Positions 1-8,484 of a stretch of DNA of 35,491 nucleotides are shown here, piece after piece. Source of the DNA: Deltaproteobacteria bacterium (GTDB lineage Bacteria; Myxococcota_A; UBA9042; DTJE01); contig JADHTP010000004.1 in the NCBI GenBank assembly GCA_016784945.1, positions 1 through 35,491 of the forward strand, given 5' to 3'. The translations under genes were made by a program, and so were the position numbers. Positions within the stretch are counted from its first letter, which is position 1. The number at the start of each line of letters is the position of its first letter. A model generated the notes under the pieces. That model was not told the DNA's origin. It worked only from the letters and a program-made list of their open reading frames with translations, and did not search any database.

Positions 1-648
1 AGGCAGCTGGCTGGAAAGATGGGGCTCAAGGACGTGACGGTCTATCACGCATCGGACATGGGCGAGGGCTTCTCCTATTTCATCCTGTACGGAAAATGTC
101 GTCACACCGTGGATTTCACAAGGATCACGGTGCCGAAGATCACCACGCGGACAATGACCTTCAAGGAAGTGAACGAATCCGTGGGTCTCGAAACCGACAG
201 ACCCATCAGGGTCATCGGAGCCTGCACCGGCAGCGACGCCCACACCGTGGGTATCGACGCCATCATGAACATGAAGGGATTCGCCGGTCAGTACGGGCTC
301 GAACGCTACACGGCCTTCGACACCCGGAACCTGGGCAGTCAGGTCGCAAACGATTCCCTGCTGGCCCAGGCGCTGGAATTCGACGCGGACGTGATCCTGG
401 TGTCCCAGGTCGTGACCCAGAAGGACATCCACCTCGGCAACCTTGCCGAACTCGTGGACATGGTGGAGGCCCAGGGAATCCGTGAGCGCGTCCTCATGCT
501 GTGCGGCGGTCCGCGGATCAACCACGAGGTGGCCCTGGAACTCGGCTTCGACGCCGGGTTCGGTTCGGGGACGACGCCCCTGGACGTGGCATCGTACATT
601 GCCCAGGAGGCAATCCGGCGCAGCCTGGCATCGGGAGGCGACTCATGA
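1..648 (+). CDS. kamE: Lysine 5,6-aminomutase beta subunit-like, B12-binding (5' truncated by window edge)
   Basis: Frame open from position 1 (RQLAGKMGLKDVTVYHASDMGEGFSYFILYGK); contains GACTGSDAHTVGIDAIMNMKGFAGQYGLERY, the DxHxxG-type cobalamin motif in KamE/OraE-like context, plus a CGGPRINHEVALELGFDAGFGSGTTP Rossmann-like tail. Confidence 0.85.
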   Translation, partial: RQLAGKMGLKDVTVYHASDMGEGFSYFILYGKCRHTVDFTRITVPKITTRTMTFKEVNESVGLETDRPIRVIGACTGSDAHTVGIDAIMNMKGFAGQYGLERYTAFDTRNLGSQVANDSLLAQALEFDADVILVSQVVTQKDIHLGNLAELVDMVEAQGIRERVLMLCGGPRINHEVALELGFDAGFGSGTTPLDVASYIAQEAIRRSLASGGDS

Positions 649-1550
649 GCGAGGAATGGAAGGTCCAGTTTCCCATGAACTTCGGCTTCCTGCCCCTGGA
701 GTCGTGCCGCTACGATGGCGCTCGCGTGGCCATCCTGCCGGTACCCTTCGACAGCACCGCGTCCTTCAGATCCGGCGCCCGGGAAGGGCCCCAGGCCATC
801 CTCCGCGCCTCCGAGTCCATCGAGGTGTTCGACCATGAAACGGGCACGGACCTGGTGAACGTGGGTGTGGCCACCCTGCCACCGCCCCTCCTGGACAGGG
901 GAAACCCCGAGGCCATGGTGGACGCGGTGGAAGAAAAGGTCCGCGCCATGGTCAAGGACGGCAAGTTCCCCGTCCTGCTGGGCGGTGAGCACACGGTCAG
1001 CCTCGGGGCCATCCGGGCCCTGGCCGCCGAAGAGGGACCCCTCACCGTCCTTCAGATCGACGCCCATCTCGACCTCAGGGACTCTTTCGACGGCACGCGC
1101 TACAGCCACGCCTGCGTCATGCGGCGGGTCATTGAAGACTTCCCTTCCTGCCGCCTGGTCCAGGTGGGGATCCGCAGCGTGAGCGCGGAGGAGGCAGGCT
1201 ACCTCGAAGAGACCGATCTCCATCCCTTCTTCATGGAACGGGTCAGGGCTCTCGGCCCGAAGTTCGTGGACCGGGTGATCGGCGATCTGGGCGAAAGGGT
1301 CTACCTGTCCCTGGACCTGGACGGAATGGATCCCGCCTGGATGCCCGCCGTGGGCAATCCCGAACCGGGGGGCCTGGGATACTACGATCTGATGGATCTC
1401 CTGCGTTCGGTGTGCACTCGGACCCGCGTGCTTGGCGCGGACATCGTGGAACTCAGCCCGCTCCCCGGAGAGTTCCGGTCCGACGTGGCAGCGGCCAAGA
1501 TCCTGCTCAAGCTCATCGCCTGGCTGTTCAAGGACTCCCCGTCAACCTGA
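645..1550 (+). CDS. speB: Agmatinase/arginase-family ureohydrolase
   Basis: Metal-site motifs GGEHTVSLG, QIDAHLDLRD, YSHACVMRR and SLDLDGMDPAWMPAVGNPEPGGL. ATG at 645 overlaps the kamE stop (ATGA). Confidence 0.85.
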   Translation: MSEEWKVQFPMNFGFLPLESCRYDGARVAILPVPFDSTASFRSGAREGPQAILRASESIEVFDHETGTDLVNVGVATLPPPLLDRGNPEAMVDAVEEKVRAMVKDGKFPVLLGGEHTVSLGAIRALAAEEGPLTVLQIDAHLDLRDSFDGTRYSHACVMRRVIEDFPSCRLVQVGIRSVSAEEAGYLEETDLHPFFMERVRALGPKFVDRVIGDLGERVYLSLDLDGMDPAWMPAVGNPEPGGLGYYDLMDLLRSVCTRTRVLGADIVELSPLPGEFRSDVAAAKILLKLIAWLFKDSPST

Positions 1551-1605
1551 ATTTCAACGGAAAGACGGACCGCTGCAAGCCCGGAAGTCCTGAATAAAAA
1601 ATACC

Positions 1606-1662
1606 TTGACAGACCAGATTTCCGGAATTAACTTGATAATCAAGACCAGGTTGGTCGTATTT
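1606..1662 (+). promoter_or_regulatory. AT-rich intergenic region with TTGACA (1606-1611) and two adjoining inverted repeats (CTTGATAATCAAG 1632-1644; GACCAGGTTGGTC 1644-1656)
   Basis: Perfect palindromes read directly, upstream of the 1692 ORF. No convincing -10 at ideal spacing from TTGACA. Confidence 0.4.
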
Positions 1663-1691
1663 GTCTAATTGGTGGGAATTAGAGGTGCTCC

Positions 1692-1898
1692 ATGAGATTC
1701 ACATACTCCATACCGGAAGTACTCGGCTTTAATGAAGATTTCTACTGTCGTCCCAGGCGCAAGCACCTCCCGTTGGAGAAGTGCCTGGACGATTTCATGG
1801 AATCGAACGCTTTCGAGAAACGGCGTTCGGCCTGTTTCCGTTGTCCCCAGGGACGCCGGAATCGCGAGAGTTTCGCCGAAGGATCGGGCGACGAATGA
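1692..1898 (+). CDS. Small 68-aa protein with four Cys, possible zinc-binding fold
   Basis: MRFTYSIPEVLGFNEDFYCRPRRKHLPLEKCLDDFMESNAFEKRRSACFRCPQGRRNRESFAEGSGDE; preceded by gaggtgctcc; C-x11-C-x16-C-x2-C arrangement. Confidence 0.55.
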   Translation: MRFTYSIPEVLGFNEDFYCRPRRKHLPLEKCLDDFMESNAFEKRRSACFRCPQGRRNRESFAEGSGDE

Positions 1899-1901
1899 TC
1901 A

Positions 1902-3119
1902 TCAGTTCGTCTTCAACACGGTGGTCACACTGGCACAGATCGGACCGCCGATATTGAACGACGCCGCGTAGGTCGGGTTCTTCACCTGGAGTTCGGCTGG
2001 CGCCTTTCCCGTCAATTGCATGAAGTTCCAACCCACCATGGCAATACCCGTGGCGCTGATGGGATGGCCCTTGGCGATGAGGCCGCCCGAGGTGTTCACG
2101 GGCAGGGCTCCGCCGTTCACGTCCGCCTTGCCATCCACGAAGTATCGTGCCCCCTGGCCCGCCGGCACCTTGCCCAGGATCTCCACGGCCATGGCGCCCA
2201 TGATCCCGAAACAGTCGTGCACCTCCGCCACGCTCAGGTCGTCGGGCTTCACGCCGGCCATCTCGTAGGCGCTCGACATGGCCCGATAGGCGCCCGCGGG
2301 CCGCAGCACGTCCCGCCCGCTGGTGGACAGGGGATCGGTGGCCTGGCCGAATCCCACCAGTTCCACGGTGTCCCCCTTGGGGATCCCCAGGCGCTGAAGT
2401 CCGGTCTCCGTGGCCAGCAGGATCGCGGCGTACCCGTCGCTGATCTGGGAACACTCGAAGGTCTTCAAGGGCAGGCCCTCGGCGATGTATCGATTGGGGC
2501 CGCCCAGGGTCATGATCTTCTCGACGGTCATGTCCACCCCCCGCATCTGGGCCAGGGGGTTGTGGGCGGCATGGCCATAGAAAGTAGTCGGCACGTGGGC
2601 CAGGTCCTCCTCTGATACGCCCCATTCCTTCATGTACTTGTCCATCACCTCGGCGAAGATGTGGGGAAAGACAAACAGTTTGCCCGGTCGATCGTCCGGG
2701 TGGGAGGCCGTGCCGAGAACCTTGCCGATGAGCTTGCCATCAGCCTTGCCTTCGTCGTCGCGCATCTTTTCCACGCCCAGGGCGACGCCCACCTCCCCTT
2801 CACCGAGGAGAAGCTTGTGGATCACGCTGAGAATGGCCTGGCCACCGGAGGCGCAGGCATTTTCCACGGTCTCGATGGGTTTGCCCTCCATCCCTTTTTC
2901 CGACGCCACCAGACCGGACAGCAGGACCTGGTCGTTGAGCAGGGGGGTCAGACAGCCGGCCACCGAACCCACGTCCACGGCCTCCATCTGGAAGTTCCCG
3001 GCCCGGACCAGCCCCTGCAGGGCCTCGCTGATGAGGTCGGGCGCCGTCAGGGCCCCGAGCTTCCCGAAGGGGCTTTGATGGTAGGCGGCAACGTACAGTC
3101 GTTTCTGTGTGGGCAGCAT
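1902..3119 (-). CDS. Thiolase (SCP2/acetyl-CoA acetyltransferase family)
   Basis: ENACASGGQAI (active-site Cys), EVHDCFGIMGAM, NTSGGLIAKGHPISATGIAM and GGPICASV motifs. Confidence 0.85.
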   Translation of the reverse strand: MLPTQKRLYVAAYHQSPFGKLGALTAPDLISEALQGLVRAGNFQMEAVDVGSVAGCLTPLLNDQVLLSGLVASEKGMEGKPIETVENACASGGQAILSVIHKLLLGEGEVGVALGVEKMRDDEGKADGKLIGKVLGTASHPDDRPGKLFVFPHIFAEVMDKYMKEWGVSEEDLAHVPTTFYGHAAHNPLAQMRGVDMTVEKIMTLGGPNRYIAEGLPLKTFECSQISDGYAAILLATETGLQRLGIPKGDTVELVGFGQATDPLSTSGRDVLRPAGAYRAMSSAYEMAGVKPDDLSVAEVHDCFGIMGAMAVEILGKVPAGQGARYFVDGKADVNGGALPVNTSGGLIAKGHPISATGIAMVGWNFMQLTGKAPAELQVKNPTYAASFNIGGPICASVTTVLKTN

Positions 3120-3145
3120 GTTGTTCTCCTTTGATGTGAGCTCGT

Positions 3146-3529
3146 TCAGCCGAGCACGGAACGCAACTCGTCGCAGGCGGTCATCAACTGGCGGACCAGT
3201 TGAGGATCCCCTTTCAATCGCAAGGCCACGGCGGAGGTGTTCCGATCCCGCGTCACCCCTTTTACGAAGACATCCCGATCCTCCACGACCTGGGATACCA
3301 GGTTATCGGCCCAGTCCAGGAGGCTAGAGGCCTCCCGTGCGACGCCATCGGGGATCGATTCGCCCGACACACGGACCTTACGGGCCTCCACGAACAGGGC
3401 GCTGATCCGCAGGTAGCGCTCGTCCAGGTCGGGGTGGCTCTCCGATAGGGGCGGCTTCTTTTCCGGCTTCTTCTCCGCCTTGGCCACGGGCTCGCTTTCT
3501 GTCTTGGTCACGGTCTCGTTGTCAGTCAT
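3146..3529 (-). CDS. Uncharacterised 127-aa protein, overlaps selA 3' end
   Basis: Codon bias consistent with coding; start overlaps the selA stop by 8 nt; Lys/Pro/Glu-rich N-terminus then a helical domain. Confidence 0.6.
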   Translation of the reverse strand: MTDNETVTKTESEPVAKAEKKPEKKPPLSESHPDLDERYLRISALFVEARKVRVSGESIPDGVAREASSLLDWADNLVSQVVEDRDVFVKGVTRDRNTSAVALRLKGDPQLVRQLMTACDELRSVLG

Positions 3530-4937
3530 TGTCGTCCTCTCCGGCTTTCAGTCCGGCCAGCGCCCTGGCCACCGGTTCGCTCTGCCCATCGAGCAGCGTC
3601 CTCAGGTCCAGGACCAGCCGGCCCCCGTGGACACGCCCGATAATGGCGTTTTCGTTTTCCCGCAAGGACCTCTCGACGAAGGTCTCCGATCGGCCTTTCA
3701 GGCTGACTTCCACCCCGAAAGACGGGATGATCCTGCCCGGCAGGGTGCCTCCGCCCACCTCGGCCTCCGTTGGAACCACACGCAGTTCAAGGCCGGCCTC
3801 GGCCCGGATGCGCTTGACCCTGCGGACCAGGCTCCGGCAGCGTCCCCGCACGGTTTCCGGCGATGCCGCAAGGGCGGCAAGGACCGGAATATCCTCCAGG
3901 CGTCCATCCAGGTGACGCCGCAGGGTGGCCTCCATGGCGGTGATGGTGAACCGGTCCACCCGAAGGGCGCGCAGAAGGGGGTTCTTGCGAAGGCTGTCGA
4001 TGAGGTCCGCCCGGCCCGCGATCACGCCGGCCTGGGGTCCGCCCAGAAGCTTGTCCCCCGAAAAACAGACCAGGTCCGCCCCGGATTCCAGGACATCCTT
4101 TGGCGAGGGTTCATCCAGTCGGGACAGGGGGCCCTGGTCCGTGAGACGACCGCTGCCAAGGTCCGCCGTGAACACCAGTCCGTTGCGCCGTGCGAGATCC
4201 GCCAGTTCCCGGTAGCCGGTCTCTTCCGTGAAACCTACCATCCGGAAGTTCGACTGGTGGGCCTTGAAGATCATGGCGGTGTCCTGCCCCAGGGCCACTT
4301 CGTAGTCCGCCAGGCGCGTCCGGTTCGTGGTCCCCACCTCCACGAGTCGGGCCCCGGACTGGGTCATCACGTCGGGGATCCGGAACCCGCCCCCGATCTC
4401 GATGAGTTCACCCCGCGAGACCACCACCCCCCGACCCGCCGCAAACTCGGACAGGATGAGCAGGACAGCGGCGGCATTGTTGTTGACCACCAGGGCGGCC
4501 TGGGCCGGCATCAACTGCAGCAGCAGCGCCGCGACGTGATCGTGACGGCTGCCCCGGGCGTGGGCGGTCAGGTCGAATTCCAGGTTGTTGTAGGTCGACA
4601 GCCGCTGGTCCACATCCTCCAGCACGGCCCGTGACAGGGGCGCACGACCCAGGTTGGTGTGGATCACGATGCCCGTCAGGTTGATCACGGACCGCAGGGA
4701 TCCGGCGTGGAGTCGGCCCATCCGTCGCCGGGCTTCACGGCCAATGGATTCCGGCGCCATTTCGTCCTCGCCCACGAGGTCGCCCCCGCGAATCCGGTCG
4801 CGCAGCGCCGCGATGGTCCGGCGTACACATTCGGTCAGCACATCCCGGCCCGCCCGTGGATCGGAATCCCCCGGTTTCAGGCAGTCCAGCACCTGGTCGA
4901 CGGCAGGCAATCTCTTAAGGGTATCGGACACATCCAT
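3522..4937 (-). CDS. selA: L-seryl-tRNA(Sec) selenium transferase
   Basis: INLTGIVIHTNLGRAPLS, NNNAAAVLLIL, GVVVSRGELIEIGGGFRIPDVM, LVEVGTTNRTRLADYE and FSGDKLLGGPQAGVIAG (PLP Lys). Start probably MDVSDTL at 4937 (ORF open to 4955). Confidence 0.92.
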   Translation of the reverse strand: MDVSDTLKRLPAVDQVLDCLKPGDSDPRAGRDVLTECVRRTIAALRDRIRGGDLVGEDEMAPESIGREARRRMGRLHAGSLRSVINLTGIVIHTNLGRAPLSRAVLEDVDQRLSTYNNLEFDLTAHARGSRHDHVAALLLQLMPAQAALVVNNNAAAVLLILSEFAAGRGVVVSRGELIEIGGGFRIPDVMTQSGARLVEVGTTNRTRLADYEVALGQDTAMIFKAHQSNFRMVGFTEETGYRELADLARRNGLVFTADLGSGRLTDQGPLSRLDEPSPKDVLESGADLVCFSGDKLLGGPQAGVIAGRADLIDSLRKNPLLRALRVDRFTITAMEATLRRHLDGRLEDIPVLAALAASPETVRGRCRSLVRRVKRIRAEAGLELRVVPTEAEVGGGTLPGRIIPSFGVEVSLKGRSETFVERSLRENENAIIGRVHGGRLVLDLRTLLDGQSEPVARALAGLKAGEDDND

Positions 4938-4976
4938 GGCCGCAAAAGCTAGCACGGGGCCTGCGGGAAAACAAGC

Positions 4977-5005
4977 TTGACATCCCCTGGGGCGAGTGCC
5001 AACAT
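4977..5005 (+). promoter_or_regulatory. Candidate promoter TTGACA-17-CAACAT
   Basis: Consensus -35 with 17-nt spacing but weak -10; lies between divergent selA and the lipoprotein gene. Confidence 0.3.
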
Positions 5006-5089
5006 TCGTCCCACGTCGACGTCTGTCGGTTCATTAAACGGATGAACGGACGGAACCACGTATTTTTTCCCGGGCTGGAGGAAGAGCCG

Positions 5090-5632
5090 ATGAGGAAACT
5101 AGGAATCGTCGTGGCGGCCGTGGTCGCCCTGGCTTTCGCTGCATCCTGCGCCAAGAAGGCGACACCCGCCGAGTGCAAGGCCGCGTGCCAGAAGCAGGCG
5201 GGTTTTGCCGAGCCGACCAAGCCGGCCGAAGACCCCATCAAGAAGGTCCAGGCTGACTTCGAGGTCAAGGTCAAGGCGCTCCAGAAGGAGCAACTGGCCG
5301 CCATCACGGTGATCGATCAGGAACTCCAGGGCAAACTGGCCGAGGCCAGGAAGGACGCGAAAAAGGAAGCCCTTGCCGAAGAGTACAAGGCCAGGAAGTC
5401 CGAAAAGGCCAAGGAGTTCGCGCCCCGGTTCACCGAACTCAACAAGCAAAAGGCCGACGGAATCAAAGCGGCCACGGAAGCCAAGGCCAAAGCGGAAGCC
5501 GATGCCAAGGCCGCCGCCGAAAAGGCCCTGCAGGATTGTGCGGACAAGTGCGTGAAGGACCGCACCGCAAAAGCCAGGGTGGATTGTCAGCTCAAGGCCA
5601 AGACCCTCGAAGACTTCGGCGGATGCAAATAA
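5090..5632 (+). CDS. Predicted lipoprotein, Lys/Ala/Glu-rich coiled coil with two CX3C motifs
   Basis: Signal peptide with lipobox (MRKLGIVVAAVVALAFAASC); ECKAACQK near N-terminus and DCADKCVKD near C-terminus flanking a long helical stretch. Confidence 0.7.
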   Translation: MRKLGIVVAAVVALAFAASCAKKATPAECKAACQKQAGFAEPTKPAEDPIKKVQADFEVKVKALQKEQLAAITVIDQELQGKLAEARKDAKKEALAEEYKARKSEKAKEFAPRFTELNKQKADGIKAATEAKAKAEADAKAAAEKALQDCADKCVKDRTAKARVDCQLKAKTLEDFGGCK

Positions 5633-5640
5633 CCACCGCC

Positions 5641-5920
5641 ATGCACCGGATTCTGCTCCTCGCAACCTGCCTGACGCTGATCCAGGACATCGCCGTCGCT
5701 TCAGGTGAATGGAAGAAGGTCCATTCCAAGTCGGCGAGTTGATGCTCGACCTGTCCCACGTGCAATCCGTGGCCGACCAGACCGAACTGTTTCTGGCGGG
5801 CGTGGACATGTCCACCGGCCAGACCGGCTTCCCCTCCCTGCAGTCCCTGGTCTACTGGACCCAGGACGGCGGCCAGTTCCTGAAGCCATTCGAGGGCTCC
5901 AGGCCCGTGGAGACCGGTGA
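5641..5920 (+). pseudogene. Probable frameshifted, truncated exported protein resembling the first blade of a Ycf48/BNR-like propeller
   Basis: Frame 1: MHRILLLATCLTLIQDIAVASGEWKKVHSKSAS then TGA at 5740. Good codon periodicity continues in frame 3: MLDLSHVQSVADQTELFLAGVDMSTGQTGFPSLQSLVYWTQDGGQFLKPFEGSRPVETG. It then degenerates. Confidence 0.4.
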
Positions 5921-6021
5921 TGCTCGTGTCGGCCCTTTTGGGCCTGGCGATCCTGGCCCAAAAGGCGGCTCCCGACACACCTGGGTCCCCGACGGTCAGG
6001 TTTTCAAGGCCGCAGACCATC

Positions 6022-6051
6022 TTGACTTTCCAATTTCGTTCTATCGATAAT
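6022..6051 (+). promoter_or_regulatory. Candidate sigma70-type promoter for speD: TTGACT-18-GATAAT
   Basis: TTGACT 6022-6027, GATAAT 6046-6051, in an AT-rich patch about 90 nt upstream of the speD start. Confidence 0.5.
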
Positions 6052-6140
6052 AGCCCTCGCTTCGGCTCGACTCTCCGGTGGAAGGACCGGCGGGGGTCAA
6101 GCGCGTATCCCGATTGCGGGCTGTTGGGAGGGCCGGGAAC

Positions 6141-6545
6141 GTGAAGGCACTGGGACGTCATCTCGTGGCGGATTTCCATGGGTGTGCATCGGACCTGAAC
6201 GATCCGGAACTCGTGGTGAGCACGCTGGTCCGTGCCTGCGAGGTCGCCGGGGCCACTGTAAAGGAATGCACCCGTCACCACTTCAGCCCCTACGGGGTCA
6301 CGGCGGTGGTGATCATCGCCGAATCCCACCTGGCCATCCATACCTGGCCCGAGTACCGCTTCGCCGCAGTGGACCTGTTCACCTGCGGCACGGACGTGGA
6401 CACCATGAAGGCCTTCGAGTTCATCCGGACCGCTCTCAAGGCGTCGCGGGTCGAACTGCAGGACCTGCGCCGGGGTATCATGAGCGACGGTGAGACCGCG
6501 GGCAGGGAGTCCCCCTGTCCCCCGAAGATCCGCGTGGTCGCCTGA
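6141..6545 (+). CDS. speD: S-adenosylmethionine decarboxylase proenzyme
   Basis: GTG start VKALGRHLVADFHGC; ESHLAIHTWPEYRFAAVDLFTCG contains the ESH pyruvoyl cleavage site. The ORF caller extended upstream to 6078. Confidence 0.9.
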   Translation: MKALGRHLVADFHGCASDLNDPELVVSTLVRACEVAGATVKECTRHHFSPYGVTAVVIIAESHLAIHTWPEYRFAAVDLFTCGTDVDTMKAFEFIRTALKASRVELQDLRRGIMSDGETAGRESPCPPKIRVVA

Positions 6546-6600
6546 GGGCCCCCGGTCCCCACCGCCAGCCAATGAAGTCCCAAACGTGTAGAATCGGGTC

Positions 6601-8484
6601 ATGAACCGTCGTTCCAACATCATCATGGTCTGGGTCGTACTCGGCCTGATCGTGCTGGCAGCCCTCTTTTTCGGATCCAGGGACGAGCCCCCTGCCATGG
6701 CCTATTCCGACTTCAAGTCCCTGATACGTGAAAGAGCCGTGGCCAGTGCCGTGGTTTCCGGATCGGAAATCGAAGCCACCCTGGTGCCGGACTGGCGAAC
6801 GCGCCTGACTGGCAAGGCGGTCCTGAAGAAAATGCCCCCCGGCGCTTCGAAAATCGTGACCACTCTCCTGCCCGTGGAGGATCGTTACCTCGTCAGGGAC
6901 CTGGAGGGAGCCGGCGTGGAACTGAAGGGCGAACCGTCGGACCTGTGGGTGTCCGTGCTGCTGACCTGGATCGTTCCCCTCCTGCTCGTCATGGCGTTCT
7001 GGATCTTCATGATTCGCCGGCAGGCCCGGTCCCAGGGAAGCGTGGTTTCCTTCGGAAAATCCCGGGTGCGGGTGTACCGGCACGACGACGTCAAGGGCTC
7101 CTTCGAGGACGTAGCGGGTGTGGACGAAGCCCGGGAGGAGTTGCTGGAGGTGGTGGAATACCTGCGCCAACCGGAGAAGTTCATCCGGGTGGGCGCGAAG
7201 ATCCCCAAGGGCGTCCTGCTGGTGGGACCCCCGGGAACTGGCAAGACGCTCCTGGCCCGAGCCGTGGCCGGTGAAGCCAACGTGGCGTTTTTCTCAATTT
7301 CGGGATCGGAATTCGTGGAGATGTTCGTGGGGGTGGGGGCCGCCCGGGTGCGGGACCTCTTCGAACAGGCCATCAAGGCCTCTCCCTGCATCATTTTCGT
7401 GGACGAACTCGACGCGCTGGGCAAGGTCAGGGGCGTGTCCATGGCGGGCGGCAACGACGAACGTGAGCAGACCCTGAACCAGCTCCTCGTGGAGATGGAC
7501 GGCTTCGAGACCAACCGCGGCGTGGTGATCATGGCGGCCACCAACCGCCCCGAGATCCTCGATCCCGCTCTGCTGCGACCCGGGCGCTTCGACCGTCAGA
7601 TCCTCGTTGACAAACCCGATCGAAAGGGCCGGGAGGCCATCCTGGGGGTCCACGCGAAGAACGTGGCGCTGGGCCCCGGCGTGGACCTGGAACGGGTGGC
7701 CGGTTCCACCCCGGGACTGGCCGGCGCCGACCTGGCCAACATCGTGAACGAGGCCGCCCTCCTGGCGGCACGGCACGGCCGGGACAGCGTCACTCAACCG
7801 GACTTCGATGAGGCCATCGAAAGGGTGGTGGCGGGCCTCGAAAAAAGGGGCCGCCTCATCACCGACAAGGAACGGCGCATCATCGCGGTCCACGAGGTGG
7901 GGCACGCCGTGGTGGCAGAGTCCATCCCGGACCAGGACCCGGTACGCAAGATCTCCATCGTGCCCCGTGGTCTGGCCGCTCTTGGCTACACGTTCCAGGC
8001 CCCCACGGAAGACCGCTACCTCCTGACGCGGACCGAATTGAACGGGCGGTTGTCCGTGCTCCTGGGCGGTCGGGCCGCGGAGGTCCTGGTGCTTGGAGAG
8101 ATGTCCACCGGGGCCCACAACGACCTGGCCCGGGCCTCGGATATTGCCCGCTCCATGGTCACGCAGTTCGGCATGAGCCAGCATATCGGGCCCGTCTCGC
8201 TGGACCCCCGCAGCCAGGGTGCGGCCTCCTCCCAGGATCCTTTCATGGCCCCCGAATACGGGAACCAGGTAGCCGATCGCATCGACGTGGAGGTCAAGCG
8301 GCTCGTGGAAGAGGCGGAGTCGAGGGCCGTCTCCATCCTGACCGGGCGGCAAAGGGAACTGGAGGAAGCAGCGGACCGTCTCATCGAACGGGAGTACCTG
8401 GACGGCGATGAACTCAGGGAACTGCTGGAGGCCAAAACGCCGGCCCCGGAAGGGGAACTTTCTGACGGGGAGACGGACCGATGA
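6601..8484 (+). CDS. ftsH: ATP-dependent zinc metalloprotease FtsH
   Basis: N-terminal TM helices; [18 protein letters not shown] Walker [10 protein letters not shown] Walker B; SRH-like region [27 protein letters not shown] zinc site. Confidence 0.95.
   Translation: MNRRSNIIMVWVVLGLIVLAALFFGSRDEPPAMAYSDFKSLIRERAVASAVVSGSEIEATLVPDWRTRLTGKAVLKKMPPGASKIVTTLLPVEDRYLVRDLEGAGVELKGEPSDLWVSVLLTWIVPLLLVMAFWIFMIRRQARSQGSVVSFGKSRVRVYRHDDVKGSFEDVAGVDEAREELLEVVEYLRQPEKFIRVGAKIPKGVLLVGPPGTGKTLLARAVAGEANVAFFSISGSEFVEMFVGVGAARVRDLFEQAIKASPCIIFVDELDALGKVRGVSMAGGNDEREQTLNQLLVEMDGFETNRGVVIMAATNRPEILDPALLRPGRFDRQILVDKPDRKGREAILGVHAKNVALGPGVDLERVAGSTPGLAGADLANIVNEAALLAARHGRDSVTQPDFDEAIERVVAGLEKRGRLITDKERRIIAVHEVGHAVVAESIPDQDPVRKISIVPRGLAALGYTFQAPTEDRYLLTRTELNGRLSVLLGGRAAEVLVLGEMSTGAHNDLARASDIARSMVTQFGMSQHIGPVSLDPRSQGAASSQDPFMAPEYGNQVADRIDVEVKRLVEEAESRAVSILTGRQRELEEAADRLIEREYLDGDELRELLEAKTPAPEGELSDGETDR

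Noticed and set aside
3480-4634. 384-aa plus-strand ORF
   Set aside because: Antisense to selA, which has unambiguous motifs.
5740-5742. In-frame TGA as selenocysteine (SAS-U-CSTCPTC), prompted by nearby selA
   Set aside because: Codon periodicity after the TGA follows frame 3 rather than frame 1, another stop occurs at 5881, and no clear SECIS hairpin was seen. A frameshift explains it better.
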